NCBI RefSeq assembly: GCF_013166605.1
Contig: NZ_JABKKF010000006.1
Location: forward strand, 1 to 64,000
Direction: 5' to 3'
DNA length: 64,000 nucleotides
Source of the DNA: Xylanibacter muris
GTDB lineage: Bacteria > Bacteroidota > Bacteroidia > Bacteroidales > Bacteroidaceae
Positions 28,899 to 39,307 of the stretch are shown here, in pieces. The notes beneath the pieces are model-generated. The model was given only the letters and a program-made list of their open reading frames with translations. It was not told where the DNA came from and searched no databases. The stretch's first letter is position 1, and each line of letters opens with the position of its first letter. Position numbers and translations under genes: made by a program.

Positions 28899-30206
28899 AT
28901 GAAATTTGAAGAGACTTATTTAAATGACAATATACTCGATGCGCTTTGGGACATGCATTTCGACGAATGCACACCGATACAGGAGAAATGTATTCCGGAA
29001 ATCCTGGATTACAGGGACATCATCGGTGTGGCACAAACCGGAACAGGAAAAACCGCGGCATACCTGTTGCCTATTCTAAGCATGCTCGATGACGGAGGAT
29101 ATCCCAAAGATGCAATAAACTGCGTCATAATGTCACCGACACGCGAACTGGCACAGCAGATAGACCAGGCACTGCAGGGATTCGGATACTATCTTGAAGA
29201 TATAAGTAATGTTGCGGTTTATGGGGGCAATGACGGCAACCGCTATGATCAGGAAATGAAAAGCCTCAAGATGGGTGCAAACGTCGTAATCGCCACACCT
29301 GGACGACTCATAAGCCATATCAGAATGGGAAATGTGGATCTCAGCAAGGTCGGCTTCTTTGTTCTTGATGAAGCAGACAGAATGCTTGACATGGGTTTTT
29401 ACGAGGATATCCTGCAAATCGCAAAGCACATGCCGGAAAAGAGACAGACTATAATGTTTTCAGCAACAATGCCTGAGAAAATACAGACTTTGGCTAAAAC
29501 CCTGCAACATGATCCGGTGGAAATAAAAATTGCAGTAAGCAAACCGGCCGAGAAAATACAGCAATCGGCATATATCTGCTATGATTCACAGAAGATTGGC
29601 ATTATCAAGCATCTCTTTAAACAAAACCAACTGAAAAGGGTTATAATATTCTCAGGGAAAAAAGACAAGGTTAAAAATGTGGCTCACGAGCTCCTGAAAC
29701 TGAAAATAAACTGCGGACAGATGCACAGCGACCTGAGCCAGGAAGAACGCAACGAAGTAATGTATTCATTCAAGGCAGGAATGATTGACGTTCTTGTGGC
29801 TACCGACATTGTGGCACGCGGTATAGACATAGACGACATCAGTATGGTCATCAACTATGATGTACCCGGTGATTCGGAAGATTATATCCACCGCATTGGC
29901 CGTACGGCAAGAGCCGACAGAGACGGTGTCGCAATAACATTCGTCAGCGACAAGGACATATATAAATTTAAGGAGATAGAGAAATTCCTCGGCACAACAA
30001 TCAGCAAAAACATATTGCCCGAAGGACTTGGCGAGGCCCCTGAATATAAAGCAACAGGAAAGCGAAAGACAAAAGGAGCCGGAAAAAGACGGTCATATTC
30101 CGGAAAGAAAAAAACGAATAAAAGCAAACGGCCACAGACAAACAAGGGAAAAGACGGCAATGGAAGCAAACCGGATAAAAGCAAAAAAACACAAATAAAG
30201 GATTAA
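28899..30206 (+). CDS. DEAD-box RNA helicase, RhlE/CsdA-like
   Basis: 435 aa. ATP-dependent RNA unwinding, typically in ribosome assembly or cold adaptation. Motifs in order: Q motif CTPIQEKCIPEIL, motif I AQTGTGKTAAYLL, Ia SPTRELAQQ, II DEAD (VLDEADRMLDMGF), III SAT, IV/V region RGIDIDD and VI HRIGRTARA. A long Lys-rich tail (about residues 375-435) is typical of Bacteroidota RhlE-like helicases and probably binds RNA. A terminator hairpin follows the gene. Confidence 0.94.
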   Translation: MKFEETYLNDNILDALWDMHFDECTPIQEKCIPEILDYRDIIGVAQTGTGKTAAYLLPILSMLDDGGYPKDAINCVIMSPTRELAQQIDQALQGFGYYLEDISNVAVYGGNDGNRYDQEMKSLKMGANVVIATPGRLISHIRMGNVDLSKVGFFVLDEADRMLDMGFYEDILQIAKHMPEKRQTIMFSATMPEKIQTLAKTLQHDPVEIKIAVSKPAEKIQQSAYICYDSQKIGIIKHLFKQNQLKRVIIFSGKKDKVKNVAHELLKLKINCGQMHSDLSQEERNEVMYSFKAGMIDVLVATDIVARGIDIDDISMVINYDVPGDSEDYIHRIGRTARADRDGVAITFVSDKDIYKFKEIEKFLGTTISKNILPEGLGEAPEYKATGKRKTKGAGKRRSYSGKKKTNKSKRPQTNKGKDGNGSKPDKSKKTQIKD

Positions 30207-30212
30207 AATATA

Positions 30213-30270
30213 AGAGCCATATCAAACTTTAACGTAAGAAAAGGTCTTGGTATGACTCTTTTTATTTTTA
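30213..30270 (+). terminator. terminator after the DEAD-box helicase gene
   Basis: AGAGCCATATCAA (30213-30225) pairs with TTGGTATGACTCT (30247-30259) apart from two mismatches of the G-T type. A T-rich tract follows at about 30258-30270. It ends before sbcD at 30302. Confidence 0.6.
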
Positions 30271-30301
30271 AGCACAGTCTTACTTATCCTTATATAAAAC
30301 C

Positions 30302-31469
30302 ATGAAAATACTTCATACAAGCGACTGGCATCTCGGCCATACATTATATAATTACGACCGTACAGAAGAGCACACACAGATGCTCCGGCAAATGATAAAA
30401 ATTACAGAATGCCATAAACCTGATGCATTTATTATCTGCGGTGACATCTATCATACTCCACAACCGTCTGCCGCCACACAAAAAATGTTCACAGATGCAT
30501 TAGTGGAAATACACATGGCCAACCCGCAAATGACCATTATTGTCACGGCCGGAAACCATGACAGCTGTTCAAGACATGAGATATTCCGCAATCCGTGGCG
30601 TGCCCTTAAAGTCTTCACTGTAGGAAACATCAACAAAGACTCTACTGATGAACATATAATAGAAATTCCTGATAAAGGTTTTATCATCGCCATACCATAC
30701 AGCAATGAAAGAAACATTCCTGAGGGGTTCTTCCAACATTTGCTTGACACCGTTAATGAACGGAACACAAACGGACTGCCGGTAGTTATGACAGCCCATA
30801 CTACAGTCAACGGATGCGATTTCACCGGTCATGATAATTCAAGCGAATACACTGTAGGAGGAATCGACTGTCTCGAACTGAAAGAAATGGGCTACGGATA
30901 TGACTATCTCGCACTCGGACATATCCATCATGCGCAATTTATACACAGCGGCAAGCACAATGTGCGCTATAGCGGCTCCCCCCCTCCCCGTCAGCTTCGA
31001 TGAGAATTTCGCCCATACTGTAAGTATCGTGGAAATAAAGTCTCACGGCTGCACTCCCGAAATCAATGAAATAGAAATACACAATCCACATCCGATGGTA
31101 ACACTTCCCGCCAAGGGAACATCCACATTCAGTGAAGCAATACAACTGCTGAAAGAATTTCCTGAAAATATTCCTGCATACATAAGGCTCAACATAGAGA
31201 CAGAAGATTTTCTGCATCCAGAAGCAAATGACGAAGCCATCGCCATGACAAAAGAAAAACAATGCAGATTCTGCAACATCAATGTAAAGCGCAACTTAGG
31301 AAAACAAGCGCAAGAGAAAATATTAAATATTCAGGAATTCCGCTCTGAAGCCCCAATAGACATTGCAAGACGTTATGCGGATGATATCGGCATAGCATTC
31401 GACGAAGATATGCAAAACCTCTTCAACGAGACACTTAAGCTGATAGACAACGATTTACGAAACGAATGA
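30302..31469 (+). pseudogene. sbcD: sbcD exonuclease subunit, split by a +1 frameshift in a C run
   Basis: SbcD is the Mre11-type nuclease of SbcCD. The first 222 residues read normally, with SDWHLGHT, CGDIYH, AGNHDS and GHIHHAQ (metal-binding phosphodiesterase motifs). At the heptamer C run (about 30978-30984) the frame then enters SPPPRQLR and stops at 31003, whereas the next frame continues SFDENFAHTVSIVEIKSHG to 31469, giving the normal C-terminal cap domain. With six instead of seven C residues the protein would read through as ...YSGSPLPVSFDENF. So the event is a one-base insertion in a homopolymer: a sequencing or assembly error, a true mutation, or slippage-based phase variation. The SbcC gene follows 10 bp later and is intact. 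Confidence 0.85.
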
Positions 31470-31479
31470 CACATTTAAT

Positions 31480-34400
31480 ATGAGATTCCGGAAACTGACC
31501 ATACACAACATCGCTTCCATAGAAGACGCTGAAATAGATTTTGAGGCACATCCGCTTGCCGGCTGCGAGGTCTTTCTGATTACAGGAAAGACCGGAGCCG
31601 GAAAATCCACCATACTTGATGCAATATGCCTCGCACTCTATGCCAAAACACCGCGAATGACAAACACACTTATGCAAGGAGAGATAACAGAAGGCGGCAA
31701 AAGTGTGAAAGTGAATGATCCACGGCAACTTATGCGCAGAAATACAGGAGAGGCATTTGTCACACTCACATTTACCGGCAGCAACAAGATAAACTACGAG
31801 GCAACATGGAGCGTGACACGTGCAAGAAAAAAGATTTCCGGAACAATTCAGAATAAAAACAGGACACTGAAGAATATTGATAAAGATATTCTTCTGACTA
31901 AAGACAAGGAGATAGAAGCGGAAATAGCCGAAGCCATCGGACTTGATTTCCAGCAATTCTGTCAGACAACAATGCTGGCACAAGGAGAATTCACACGGTT
32001 CCTCAACAGTAAAGATGACGAGAAAGCGCAGATACTTGAGAAGATAACCGGGGTTGACATATATTCAAGAATCGGAGCAAAGGTATTCGAGGAAACAGCA
32101 AGGAAAAAGGCAATATGGAATGAGGCACAACAAAAAACAGAGGGTGTAAAAATACTCGATGATGATGAAATCAAGGAAAAAGAATCAGAATTGCATACAC
32201 TCGAAACTGAGGCATTAAAATTAAAGGCCGATATACATAAAGAGAATGACAAACTGATATGGATAAACAAGGAAAAGGAACTGTCTGAAAAGATTGCCGC
32301 ATCAGAAGAAGCACATGCCAAAGCTCTTGAAGCCACAACAGACAACATCTTCATGCCAAAGGAACAGCTGGTCAATTCATGGAATACAACAATAGAAGTA
32401 AGGAATATGATGGACACGGTGAGAATATCTTCTGAAAAACAAAAAGTACTGACCGACAGTCTATTGTCATTATGCGACAACTATAAAGACCTTATATGCG
32501 GAATGGCCTGTGAAAAGAAAAGGAATGAAGATATTCTGCAGGAACTGAAAAAAGTAACAGAAGTTATAGACGAGAAAAAAGACAAGGCTGAAGTTTATAA
32601 AAATGCACAGGCAATAGCAGGATTACTGTATGCCGCATCCGAAGGAAGAAAAATAATTGAAAGGAATAATAACGATATATCCGAAGAGAAAAAAACTTTA
32701 GAAAACATACTTCAACCGGAACTTAACGACAGAAACGAAAACCTGCAAAAAATACAGTATGCCTTAAATAAACAGGAACTTGAACTGAAAGAAAAGGAAC
32801 AGAAACTCGTTGAAGCAGACATATCACAATTGCACAAACTCCGTGACAACGAAAATACTCTGATCGCCCATGTAAACAGTGCCAGGGATAAAATGGAATT
32901 CCTTTACAGAGAAACAAAACGCATGGAAGAGACAAAAACTTATATTGACAAGACTTTCAATACTATCGAATGTAAACGCAAGGAGTGCAATAACATGAAA
33001 CGGAAAATCCATGATGCAGAAATAAAACTACACACATCCAAAGAGATATTTGAACGACAACGTGAAAGTGTAAATAAATGGGCAAAAAGTATACGTATGA
33101 GACTACAGCCTGATGACATTTGCCCTGTATGCCTTCAAAAAATCAAATCGGCAATGCCCAAAGAAGATGACATTGACAATCTCATTGCCATCTATGAGAA
33201 AACATTCAGGGAAGCTGAAAAAGAATACAACGAACTGACTCGGACAATAAACAGACTTGAAGCTGAAATAAGTTCACTCACAGACAAATACGAACATACC
33301 AAAGCCTTATATGACAGTGATACGACTGTAGATAGCGCAATACAAAGGGCAACAGAAGCATGTAAATTATGCGGTGTGGAAATATATGATGAAACAATAA
33401 TGCTTTCGCTTGACAATATAAAAATCAAAGCTGAAGCAGACAAAAAACTTCTTGACATAAGAATTGAAGAAACAGAAAAACAGGAAAGCATGATAAGACA
33501 CATGCGCATACATGCTGATGACCTGCGCAAACATATAGAGAAACTAAAAACAGATGTACAGACAACCATACAGAAAATAAACGATTGCAATGGAAGAATA
33601 AAAACCGCCCGGGCAATAATCCTCACAAAAGAAAAGGAAATAATCGAGATGCAGAACAATACCCGGGAACTGATTTCCGACAGCCAATGGTCTGTCGACT
33701 GGAAAACAGATCCAAAAGAGTTTGCTGACACATTGATACTTGACGCAGAAAACTACAACAGGCTCACAACAAGAAAACAGACACTCGAAAATAAATATAA
33801 TGAAACAGAGAGCTACTGCACCAATATTTCTTCCATAATAGAATCAATATTAAAGATTATGCCCGATTGGACAAATCTCAAGGCTGAAAAGATAAAATAT
33901 ACGGAAAATCTGTTGGACAAAGCAAATGAAATACGTGTAGAAACCGTATCTGTTGTAAAACAACTTGAAGCGGCATCCGAAACAGCCGATAAAGCCCAAA
34001 GGGCCATGAATGATTTCATGGCAGTGCATAAAGACATGTCAAGGGAATATCTCGAATACATAAACAATTATTCATCAGAGAGTATCCTTACACTTGACAG
34101 CTCATTGAAAAACATACGCAACAACGAACTTTCACAAAGAGTACTACTCAGCGAAGTAAGTAAGCAACACCGGGAACATCTGCAAAGAAAACCGGATATT
34201 ACAGAAAACGACAGCATCGATTCACTGAACATCCGTATTGCGGAGATGGAACAGCATATAAGCGAAATCGGTGAAAGAAGAGGAGCTATAAATCTTGAGT
34301 TGAAACAAAATAAGGAAAACCGGGAAAAACTCGGCAAACTCGTTGAAGACGCAGAAAAGAAAAAGACCGAATACCATAAATGGTCAAGGATAAACAGCCT

Positions 34401-34878
34401 TATCGGTGATTCTTCCGGCAGCAAATTCCGCAAGATAGCGCAAAGCTATATATTGACAGGCCTGATTCATTCTGCAAACAGCTACATGAGGACACTTACA
34501 GACCGCTACACCCTGAAGACTGTTCCGGGAACATTCATAATATCAATAGAGGATGCCTATCAGGGATATGTTTCAAGAGCAACAAGTACAATATCTGGCG
34601 GTGAGAGTTTTCTCGTGTCACTCTCATTGGCTCTTGCCCTGAGTGATATCGGCCGACAACTGGCAGTAAACACATTATTTATCGACGAAGGATTCGGAAC
34701 CCTAAGCGGAGAACCGCTGCAGAACGCAATAAACACTCTCCGTTCGCTACACAATAAATCCGGCCGTCATGTGGGTATAATCAGTCATGTGGAGGAACTT
34801 CAAGAACGCATACCTGTTCAGATTCAGGTTATACAGGATGGCAATAACTCAAGCAGCATGATTAAGGTTATACCATAA
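31480..34878 (+). CDS. sbcC: SbcC, ATPase of the SbcCD nuclease
   Basis: 1132 aa. The Rad50-like partner of SbcD; together they cut hairpins and trim blocked DNA ends. Walker A GKTGAGKST lies at residues 36-44. Long coiled coils flank the zinc-hook motif C548-P-V-C551 in DDICPVCLQKI. At the C-terminal head are the signature TISGGESFLVSLSLALAL and Walker B LFIDEGFGTL. The length is usual. Ten bp separate it from the sbcD stop, so a frameshift in sbcD would not stop transcription but could unbalance the complex. The start ATG at 31480 is well placed. Confidence 0.95.
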   Translation: MRFRKLTIHNIASIEDAEIDFEAHPLAGCEVFLITGKTGAGKSTILDAICLALYAKTPRMTNTLMQGEITEGGKSVKVNDPRQLMRRNTGEAFVTLTFTGSNKINYEATWSVTRARKKISGTIQNKNRTLKNIDKDILLTKDKEIEAEIAEAIGLDFQQFCQTTMLAQGEFTRFLNSKDDEKAQILEKITGVDIYSRIGAKVFEETARKKAIWNEAQQKTEGVKILDDDEIKEKESELHTLETEALKLKADIHKENDKLIWINKEKELSEKIAASEEAHAKALEATTDNIFMPKEQLVNSWNTTIEVRNMMDTVRISSEKQKVLTDSLLSLCDNYKDLICGMACEKKRNEDILQELKKVTEVIDEKKDKAEVYKNAQAIAGLLYAASEGRKIIERNNNDISEEKKTLENILQPELNDRNENLQKIQYALNKQELELKEKEQKLVEADISQLHKLRDNENTLIAHVNSARDKMEFLYRETKRMEETKTYIDKTFNTIECKRKECNNMKRKIHDAEIKLHTSKEIFERQRESVNKWAKSIRMRLQPDDICPVCLQKIKSAMPKEDDIDNLIAIYEKTFREAEKEYNELTRTINRLEAEISSLTDKYEHTKALYDSDTTVDSAIQRATEACKLCGVEIYDETIMLSLDNIKIKAEADKKLLDIRIEETEKQESMIRHMRIHADDLRKHIEKLKTDVQTTIQKINDCNGRIKTARAIILTKEKEIIEMQNNTRELISDSQWSVDWKTDPKEFADTLILDAENYNRLTTRKQTLENKYNETESYCTNISSIIESILKIMPDWTNLKAEKIKYTENLLDKANEIRVETVSVVKQLEAASETADKAQRAMNDFMAVHKDMSREYLEYINNYSSESILTLDSSLKNIRNNELSQRVLLSEVSKQHREHLQRKPDITENDSIDSLNIRIAEMEQHISEIGERRGAINLELKQNKENREKLGKLVEDAEKKKTEYHKWSRINSLIGDSSGSKFRKIAQSYILTGLIHSANSYMRTLTDRYTLKTVPGTFIISIEDAYQGYVSRATSTISGGESFLVSLSLALALSDIGRQLAVNTLFIDEGFGTLSGEPLQNAINTLRSLHNKSGRHVGIISHVEELQERIPVQIQVIQDGNNSSSMIKVIP

Positions 34879-34884
34879 GAAAAT

Positions 34885-34932
34885 ACCGGAACCGTTGCAT
34901 TCCCAAAGTAAACATAATGCAACAGTTCCGGT
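34885..34932. terminator. strong bidirectional terminator between sbcC and the phosphomutase gene
   Basis: ACCGGAACCGTTGCAT (34885-34900) and ATGCAACAGTTCCGGT (34917-34932) form a 16-bp stem with one mismatch and a 16-nt loop, between two convergent gene ends. AT-rich sequence lies on both sides. Confidence 0.75.
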
Positions 34933-34976
34933 GATATTAATAAAAATCAGCCCAGTTTATAACTGAATTGACAGAA

Positions 34977-36725
34977 TTACAGATTAAGGGATTTCTTTAT
35001 TGCCTCAATCTTTGCATCGGCATCCTTCATGCAACGGTCATAACAACCTGAGCATTTCATTGTATTGTCCTTTACCTCAAGATAGAACTTGATCTTTGGT
35101 TCTGTACCGGAAGGACGTACACTTATCTTGGTCTCATCCTCGCAGAACCACTGAAGCACATTGCTCGTCGTAGGCATATCAAGCTTACATGTTGTACCGT
35201 CCGCATTTTTCTGCTCAAGAGTCTGATAATCCTTCCACACAACTACCTTGCTTCCACCAAGTTCTGTAGGAGGGTTGTTTCTGAAGTCGGTCATCATTTG
35301 TCTTATCTCATCAGCACCGCTCTTACCTGGTTTCACGACATTAACAGTGAACTCTTTAGAGAAACCATACTCAACATATATGTCCATAATAAGATCATAA
35401 AGAGTCTTACCATTGTCCTTGGCGTATGCACATATCTCGGCAAGAAGAGCACATGCGGAAACCGCATCCTTATCACGTACAAAATCTTGTGCAAGGAAAC
35501 CATAGCTTTCCTCACCTCCACCGATATACTGTTGTTTGCCTTCTGAAAGCGCTATCTCGCGGGCAATCCATTTAAAGCCAGTATAACAGTCACGCATCTC
35601 AACATTCTGCTTATCAGCGATTTTCTTGATGACCTCCGTCGTAACAATTGTCTTTACAATAAAATCGCCCGGCCGCATCTTTCCCGTAGCCTTCCTGTTT
35701 GTGATAATATAATAAAGGAAAAGCAAGCATGTCTGGTTGCCGTTTATCAGTATCCATTCTCCTTTATCATTCTTGCAGGCCATGCCAACACGGTCGGCAT
35801 CGGGATCACTGGCCATGACAATGTCGGCATCCATAGCCTTTGCGTCACGAAGAGCAAGGGTAAGTGCTTCTCCATTCTCCGGATTGGGAGAAACAACTGT
35901 CGGAAAATCACCGCTCTTCTCCATCTGTTCTTCCACACAATGCACGTTGTTGAATCCCCATTCCTTAAGACAGCTCGGTATCATCGTCATACCTGTACCG
36001 TGAAGAGGAGTATATACAATCTTAAGGTCTTTCTGACGCTCAATCACAGAAGGATCAATGCAAATGCTCTTTATCTGCTCAAGATAAACCTTGTCTATTT
36101 CCTCACCGATAATCGTGATAAGCTCTTTGTTGCCTTCAAACTTGACGTCGTCAACCTTAACCTTATTAACTTCGTCTATAATACCTGTATCATGCGGAGC
36201 CAAAACCTGAGCACCGTCTTCCCAATAAGCTTTATAACCGTTGTACTCACGTGGGTTGTGACTGGCTGTCACATTCACACCGGCCTGACATTTCAGATAT
36301 CTGATTGCAAAAGAACATTCCGGAGTCGGACGCATATCCTCAAAGAGATACACCTTTATTCCGTTAGCGGAAAATATATTTGCCACAGTCTCGGCAAACA
36401 AACGGCTGTTGTTACGGCAGTCATGACAAACAACAACGGATATTTCCTCACGGTCTGAAAAATTCTTTTTCAAATAGTTTGCAAATCCCTGAGTAGCCAT
36501 ACCTACGGTGTAGATATTCATGCGGTTGCTTCCAACCCCCATGATTCCACGCAATCCGCCTGTACCGAACTCCAAATCCTTATAGAAGCTTTCGATAAGA
36601 TCGGTCTTGTCTTCTTTCTCCAACATTGATTTCACTGACACCTTTGTCTCCTCATCGAAAGCAGGAGAAAGCCAGTTTTGGGCTTTAGCCTCACATTGGG
36701 CAATAAGCTGGGCATTGTTTTCCAT
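34977..36725 (-). CDS. phosphohexomutase (phosphoglucomutase/phosphomannomutase family)
   Basis: 582 aa. Interconverts hexose 1- and 6-phosphates. The phosphoserine is S155 in VTASHNPREYNG; the metal-binding DPDADRVGMA and the sugar-binding GGEESYGF loops are intact; a C-terminal phosphate-contact loop RPSGTEPKIKFYLEV closes the protein. The length and the PgcA-like layout fit the alpha-phosphoglucomutase group common in Bacteroidota; exact sugar preference is not clear. It has its own promoter at 36771-36778. Confidence 0.93.
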   Translation of the reverse strand: MENNAQLIAQCEAKAQNWLSPAFDEETKVSVKSMLEKEDKTDLIESFYKDLEFGTGGLRGIMGVGSNRMNIYTVGMATQGFANYLKKNFSDREEISVVVCHDCRNNSRLFAETVANIFSANGIKVYLFEDMRPTPECSFAIRYLKCQAGVNVTASHNPREYNGYKAYWEDGAQVLAPHDTGIIDEVNKVKVDDVKFEGNKELITIIGEEIDKVYLEQIKSICIDPSVIERQKDLKIVYTPLHGTGMTMIPSCLKEWGFNNVHCVEEQMEKSGDFPTVVSPNPENGEALTLALRDAKAMDADIVMASDPDADRVGMACKNDKGEWILINGNQTCLLFLYYIITNRKATGKMRPGDFIVKTIVTTEVIKKIADKQNVEMRDCYTGFKWIAREIALSEGKQQYIGGGEESYGFLAQDFVRDKDAVSACALLAEICAYAKDNGKTLYDLIMDIYVEYGFSKEFTVNVVKPGKSGADEIRQMMTDFRNNPPTELGGSKVVVWKDYQTLEQKNADGTTCKLDMPTTSNVLQWFCEDETKISVRPSGTEPKIKFYLEVKDNTMKCSGCYDRCMKDADAKIEAIKKSLNL

Positions 36726-36770
36726 AAATGTGTTATTTAATAATTTATCAATAAACTTTCTTGTTTATTA

Positions 36771-36778
36771 CAAAGGTA
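36771..36778 (-). promoter_or_regulatory. promoter -7 element of the phosphohexomutase gene
   Basis: Minus-strand TACCTTTG matches TAnnTTTG, 46 bp ahead of the ATG at 36725, just downstream of the terminator of the TPR gene. Confidence 0.6.
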
Positions 36779-36796
36779 GTAAAAAATACAGAAAAG

Positions 36797-36854
36797 AAGT
36801 AATCCGCCACAATTATTTTTCATTATTTTGTAAAATAACAGCAACGGATTACTT
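36797..36854 (-). terminator. terminator-like inverted repeat after the gyrA/TPR operon
   Basis: AAGTAATCCG (36797-36806) and CGGATTACTT (36845-36854) are perfect inverted repeats enclosing an AT-rich loop that itself holds TTATTTTACAAAATAA. On the minus strand a CTTTTCTG tract follows. It separates the TPR gene end from the phosphomutase promoter. Confidence 0.55.
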
Positions 36855-36891
36855 GTTTTTGTAATTATAAAAAATAGAGACAGACCAAAAA

Positions 36892-38103
36892 CTACTCACT
36901 TATGATTTTGTCTATTTCCTCAAACTGCCTCCCCATGTTAAGCTGCAGATATATTCTGTACAATGCCGGCCCCCATTTGCGTTTCTCCTTTGGAGCCAAA
37001 ACCCGATACTTCTCCATATAAGGCAATGCCTTTCTATATAGCGACATCAGTGTCTCCTTGTTCTTACGAATCTCGTTTCTGTCTAACGATTTACTCATGG
37101 ACGTCTCCTTGTCCAAGGCCTTGTTCAGATATGCCGTACCGGCATTGAAATGGGGTTCGCCTAACGAATCATTCATTGCAATGAGTGAGTCACTGACAGC
37201 GATGCACTCATCGTATCTGCCGACATTAAGCAGAATTGACGACTTTGCGAATAAAAACATCTTATTCTCCTTGTCAAAAGAAAGCCCCCTGTCGGTAATC
37301 AACAGGGCCGAATCCAATTTGTTTGTCACCGTATAGTACTCCAACAGTTTTGGATAAAAATATAATGACATAGGATACTTTTCAAACCCTCTTTCCAGTG
37401 CAGAGACGTAATCGACAGTATCCTCATCAATAAGATATGCCTCTGCCATATACTTAAGGGTCTGCCCCATACGTGCCGTATCAGCGAGAGCCTTGTCCGA
37501 ATATCTAAGCGTCATTTCCGGAACTTTAAGTTTATATCCACAATATGTAGCCCAATATGCAGCCTGCTCCATTCTTCTGTCAGTATTTGCATAATCATAA
37601 TGTGCAAACATTGGCATATCAGCACACTTCAAATAACGGTCAAATATAAGATAGGCTGTCTTATAATCAGCTTTTCTTACAAAGAATGCACCGCCGAAAT
37701 AAAGATTTGGCCGCAACTTATTTAAATCTGCAGAAGAACGTGCCCTGAACTTGGGTCTGTCTCCATTTAGCACGGTATCCACAGAGTCAAGCTTCTCAAG
37801 CACTTCAAACATCTTATCCGTAGTCTTGAAAAACGCAGCTGTATCGTATTGCTGCTTAAGATAAAGCTTTTCATTGCCCGAATCGTATTGTTTTTGTAAT
37901 GCCTGATACCAAAGTTGATATATTTTGGTATTTGTAATATTGGCGGAATCGCTTCTCAAAAGTTCCTGCAGAATCTTCTCCGCCTTATCCAAATCCTTGC
38001 CGCTCTTAATATAAGACCGTGCCTGAGAAAGTTGCTTACGCTGAGCTCTCAGGCACGGTGTTATTGACAGTAAGAGAAGCGTTATCAATATAAGCTTCCT
38101 CAT
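36892..38103 (-). CDS. secreted or lipid-associated TPR protein
   Basis: 403 aa. An N-terminal hydrophobic signal (MRKLILITLLLLSITPCLRAQ) points to export. The rest is all-helical with TPR-like repeats (for example YDECIAVSDSLIAMNDSLGEPHFNAGTAYLNKAL). It is the third gene of a minus-strand set gyrA, TPR, TPR, 19 bp after the gene at 38123. Neighbouring TPR proteins after gyrA are common in Prevotellaceae and Bacteroidaceae. No enzyme motif is seen; a protein-interaction role in the periplasm is inferred. Confidence 0.8.
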   Translation of the reverse strand: MRKLILITLLLLSITPCLRAQRKQLSQARSYIKSGKDLDKAEKILQELLRSDSANITNTKIYQLWYQALQKQYDSGNEKLYLKQQYDTAAFFKTTDKMFEVLEKLDSVDTVLNGDRPKFRARSSADLNKLRPNLYFGGAFFVRKADYKTAYLIFDRYLKCADMPMFAHYDYANTDRRMEQAAYWATYCGYKLKVPEMTLRYSDKALADTARMGQTLKYMAEAYLIDEDTVDYVSALERGFEKYPMSLYFYPKLLEYYTVTNKLDSALLITDRGLSFDKENKMFLFAKSSILLNVGRYDECIAVSDSLIAMNDSLGEPHFNAGTAYLNKALDKETSMSKSLDRNEIRKNKETLMSLYRKALPYMEKYRVLAPKEKRKWGPALYRIYLQLNMGRQFEEIDKIISE

Positions 38104-38122
38104 TTAAGGTTTTACGTTGTTT

Positions 38123-39280
38123 TTACTTATTGAGCAATTTTTCCATCTCATCAGAATTAGCCTTGTCTCCCAAAGAATAATAAACCTGATAGAGAGCGTA
38201 TGCCCAGTTCACTTTCTCACGTGAAGGATCGAGTTCCTTTGCTTTCAGAAGAGCCTCTTTGGCCTCTGCAAGAACAGCCTTCACCTTGTCGGCATTTGCT
38301 TTTGTAAGGCCTCCGGTATTCTTATCGGCAAGCTTGTCTTTCAATGCAATGGCTTTTGAGTTGAGACTCGTGCCGATATTGAATATTACAGCAACAAAAT
38401 TCGGATCAATCTCAACGGCCTTACGATAAGAAGCAACAGCATCATCCCACTGCTCATTCTTCATCTCAGTCTCTCCCTTTATAGCCCATGCCATCTTGTT
38501 TGAAGGATTGGCCTGGGTTTCTTCTGTAATCCATGCCATTTTCTCTGCCGGATGATCGTTGTAATAAGCAAGGAGCATATTGAAATAACGCTCATCAGCA
38601 GGATTTTCCTTATGCAGGACTTTCAGATCGTTCATGAAAGCGGCTGAGTCTGCCGCAGACTTACAGTTATCTTTCTTTGCAAACAGGATAATCTCATTCG
38701 CATCAGCCTTGCCCTTATCATCGGCAGCTGTTTCCTTTGCCTTTGTGGCATAGTCTATTGCCGCGGCATAATCCTTCATCATATAGGCCATATATGATGC
38801 CATATAAGCTATCTGGGAATAAAGAGGATCATTTGACATATCAATACCTGTGAACAGCTCATGGTCTTTTGAGTCTATATACAACTTATATCCCTCAAGT
38901 GCCATCGCATTGTCTTTTTTCTCAGTTCTGAAAAACTCACCGCCCTGGATAGCCGCAATCCTCAACTGACTGGCCGTCTTCTGGTTGTCTGCACGGAAAC
39001 GGATCTTGACCTTGCCTTTCTCATTGGGCTGACGGTCAAACTCATCACACTTCATAGCAGCCTTCAGTGCTTCCATTCCTGCCTTATACATGGCTACCGT
39101 ATCGAAAGGATTAGTGGCCTTTGTCGTCTGATTTGTTGTCTGAATCGTTGAGTTGTCAACATAAATCTGATACTGGTCCTTACATACCTGATTCCATTTC
39201 TCCGCTTCGGTCTTGGCATCCTGTGCAAAGGCTGAGGCTGACATTGCTGCAACAGCAGCCATCATCATTAGTTTCTTCAT
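38123..39280 (-). CDS. exported TPR-repeat protein
   Basis: 385 aa. A clean signal peptide ends after SASAFA-QDAKTEAEK. TPR-like units are clear near the end (AWAIKGETEMKNEQWDDAVASYRKAVEIDPNFVAVIFNIGTSLNSKAI). It starts 27 bp after the gyrA stop and so is probably cotranscribed with it. The function is unknown; homologues in Bacteroidales are envelope proteins of unassigned role. It and the next TPR gene differ in sequence and are not recent duplicates. Confidence 0.82.
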   Translation of the reverse strand: MKKLMMMAAVAAMSASAFAQDAKTEAEKWNQVCKDQYQIYVDNSTIQTTNQTTKATNPFDTVAMYKAGMEALKAAMKCDEFDRQPNEKGKVKIRFRADNQKTASQLRIAAIQGGEFFRTEKKDNAMALEGYKLYIDSKDHELFTGIDMSNDPLYSQIAYMASYMAYMMKDYAAAIDYATKAKETAADDKGKADANEIILFAKKDNCKSAADSAAFMNDLKVLHKENPADERYFNMLLAYYNDHPAEKMAWITEETQANPSNKMAWAIKGETEMKNEQWDDAVASYRKAVEIDPNFVAVIFNIGTSLNSKAIALKDKLADKNTGGLTKANADKVKAVLAEAKEALLKAKELDPSREKVNWAYALYQVYYSLGDKANSDEMEKLLNK

Positions 39281-39307
39281 CTTTTCAATATTTAAGTAGG
39301 TTTTACA

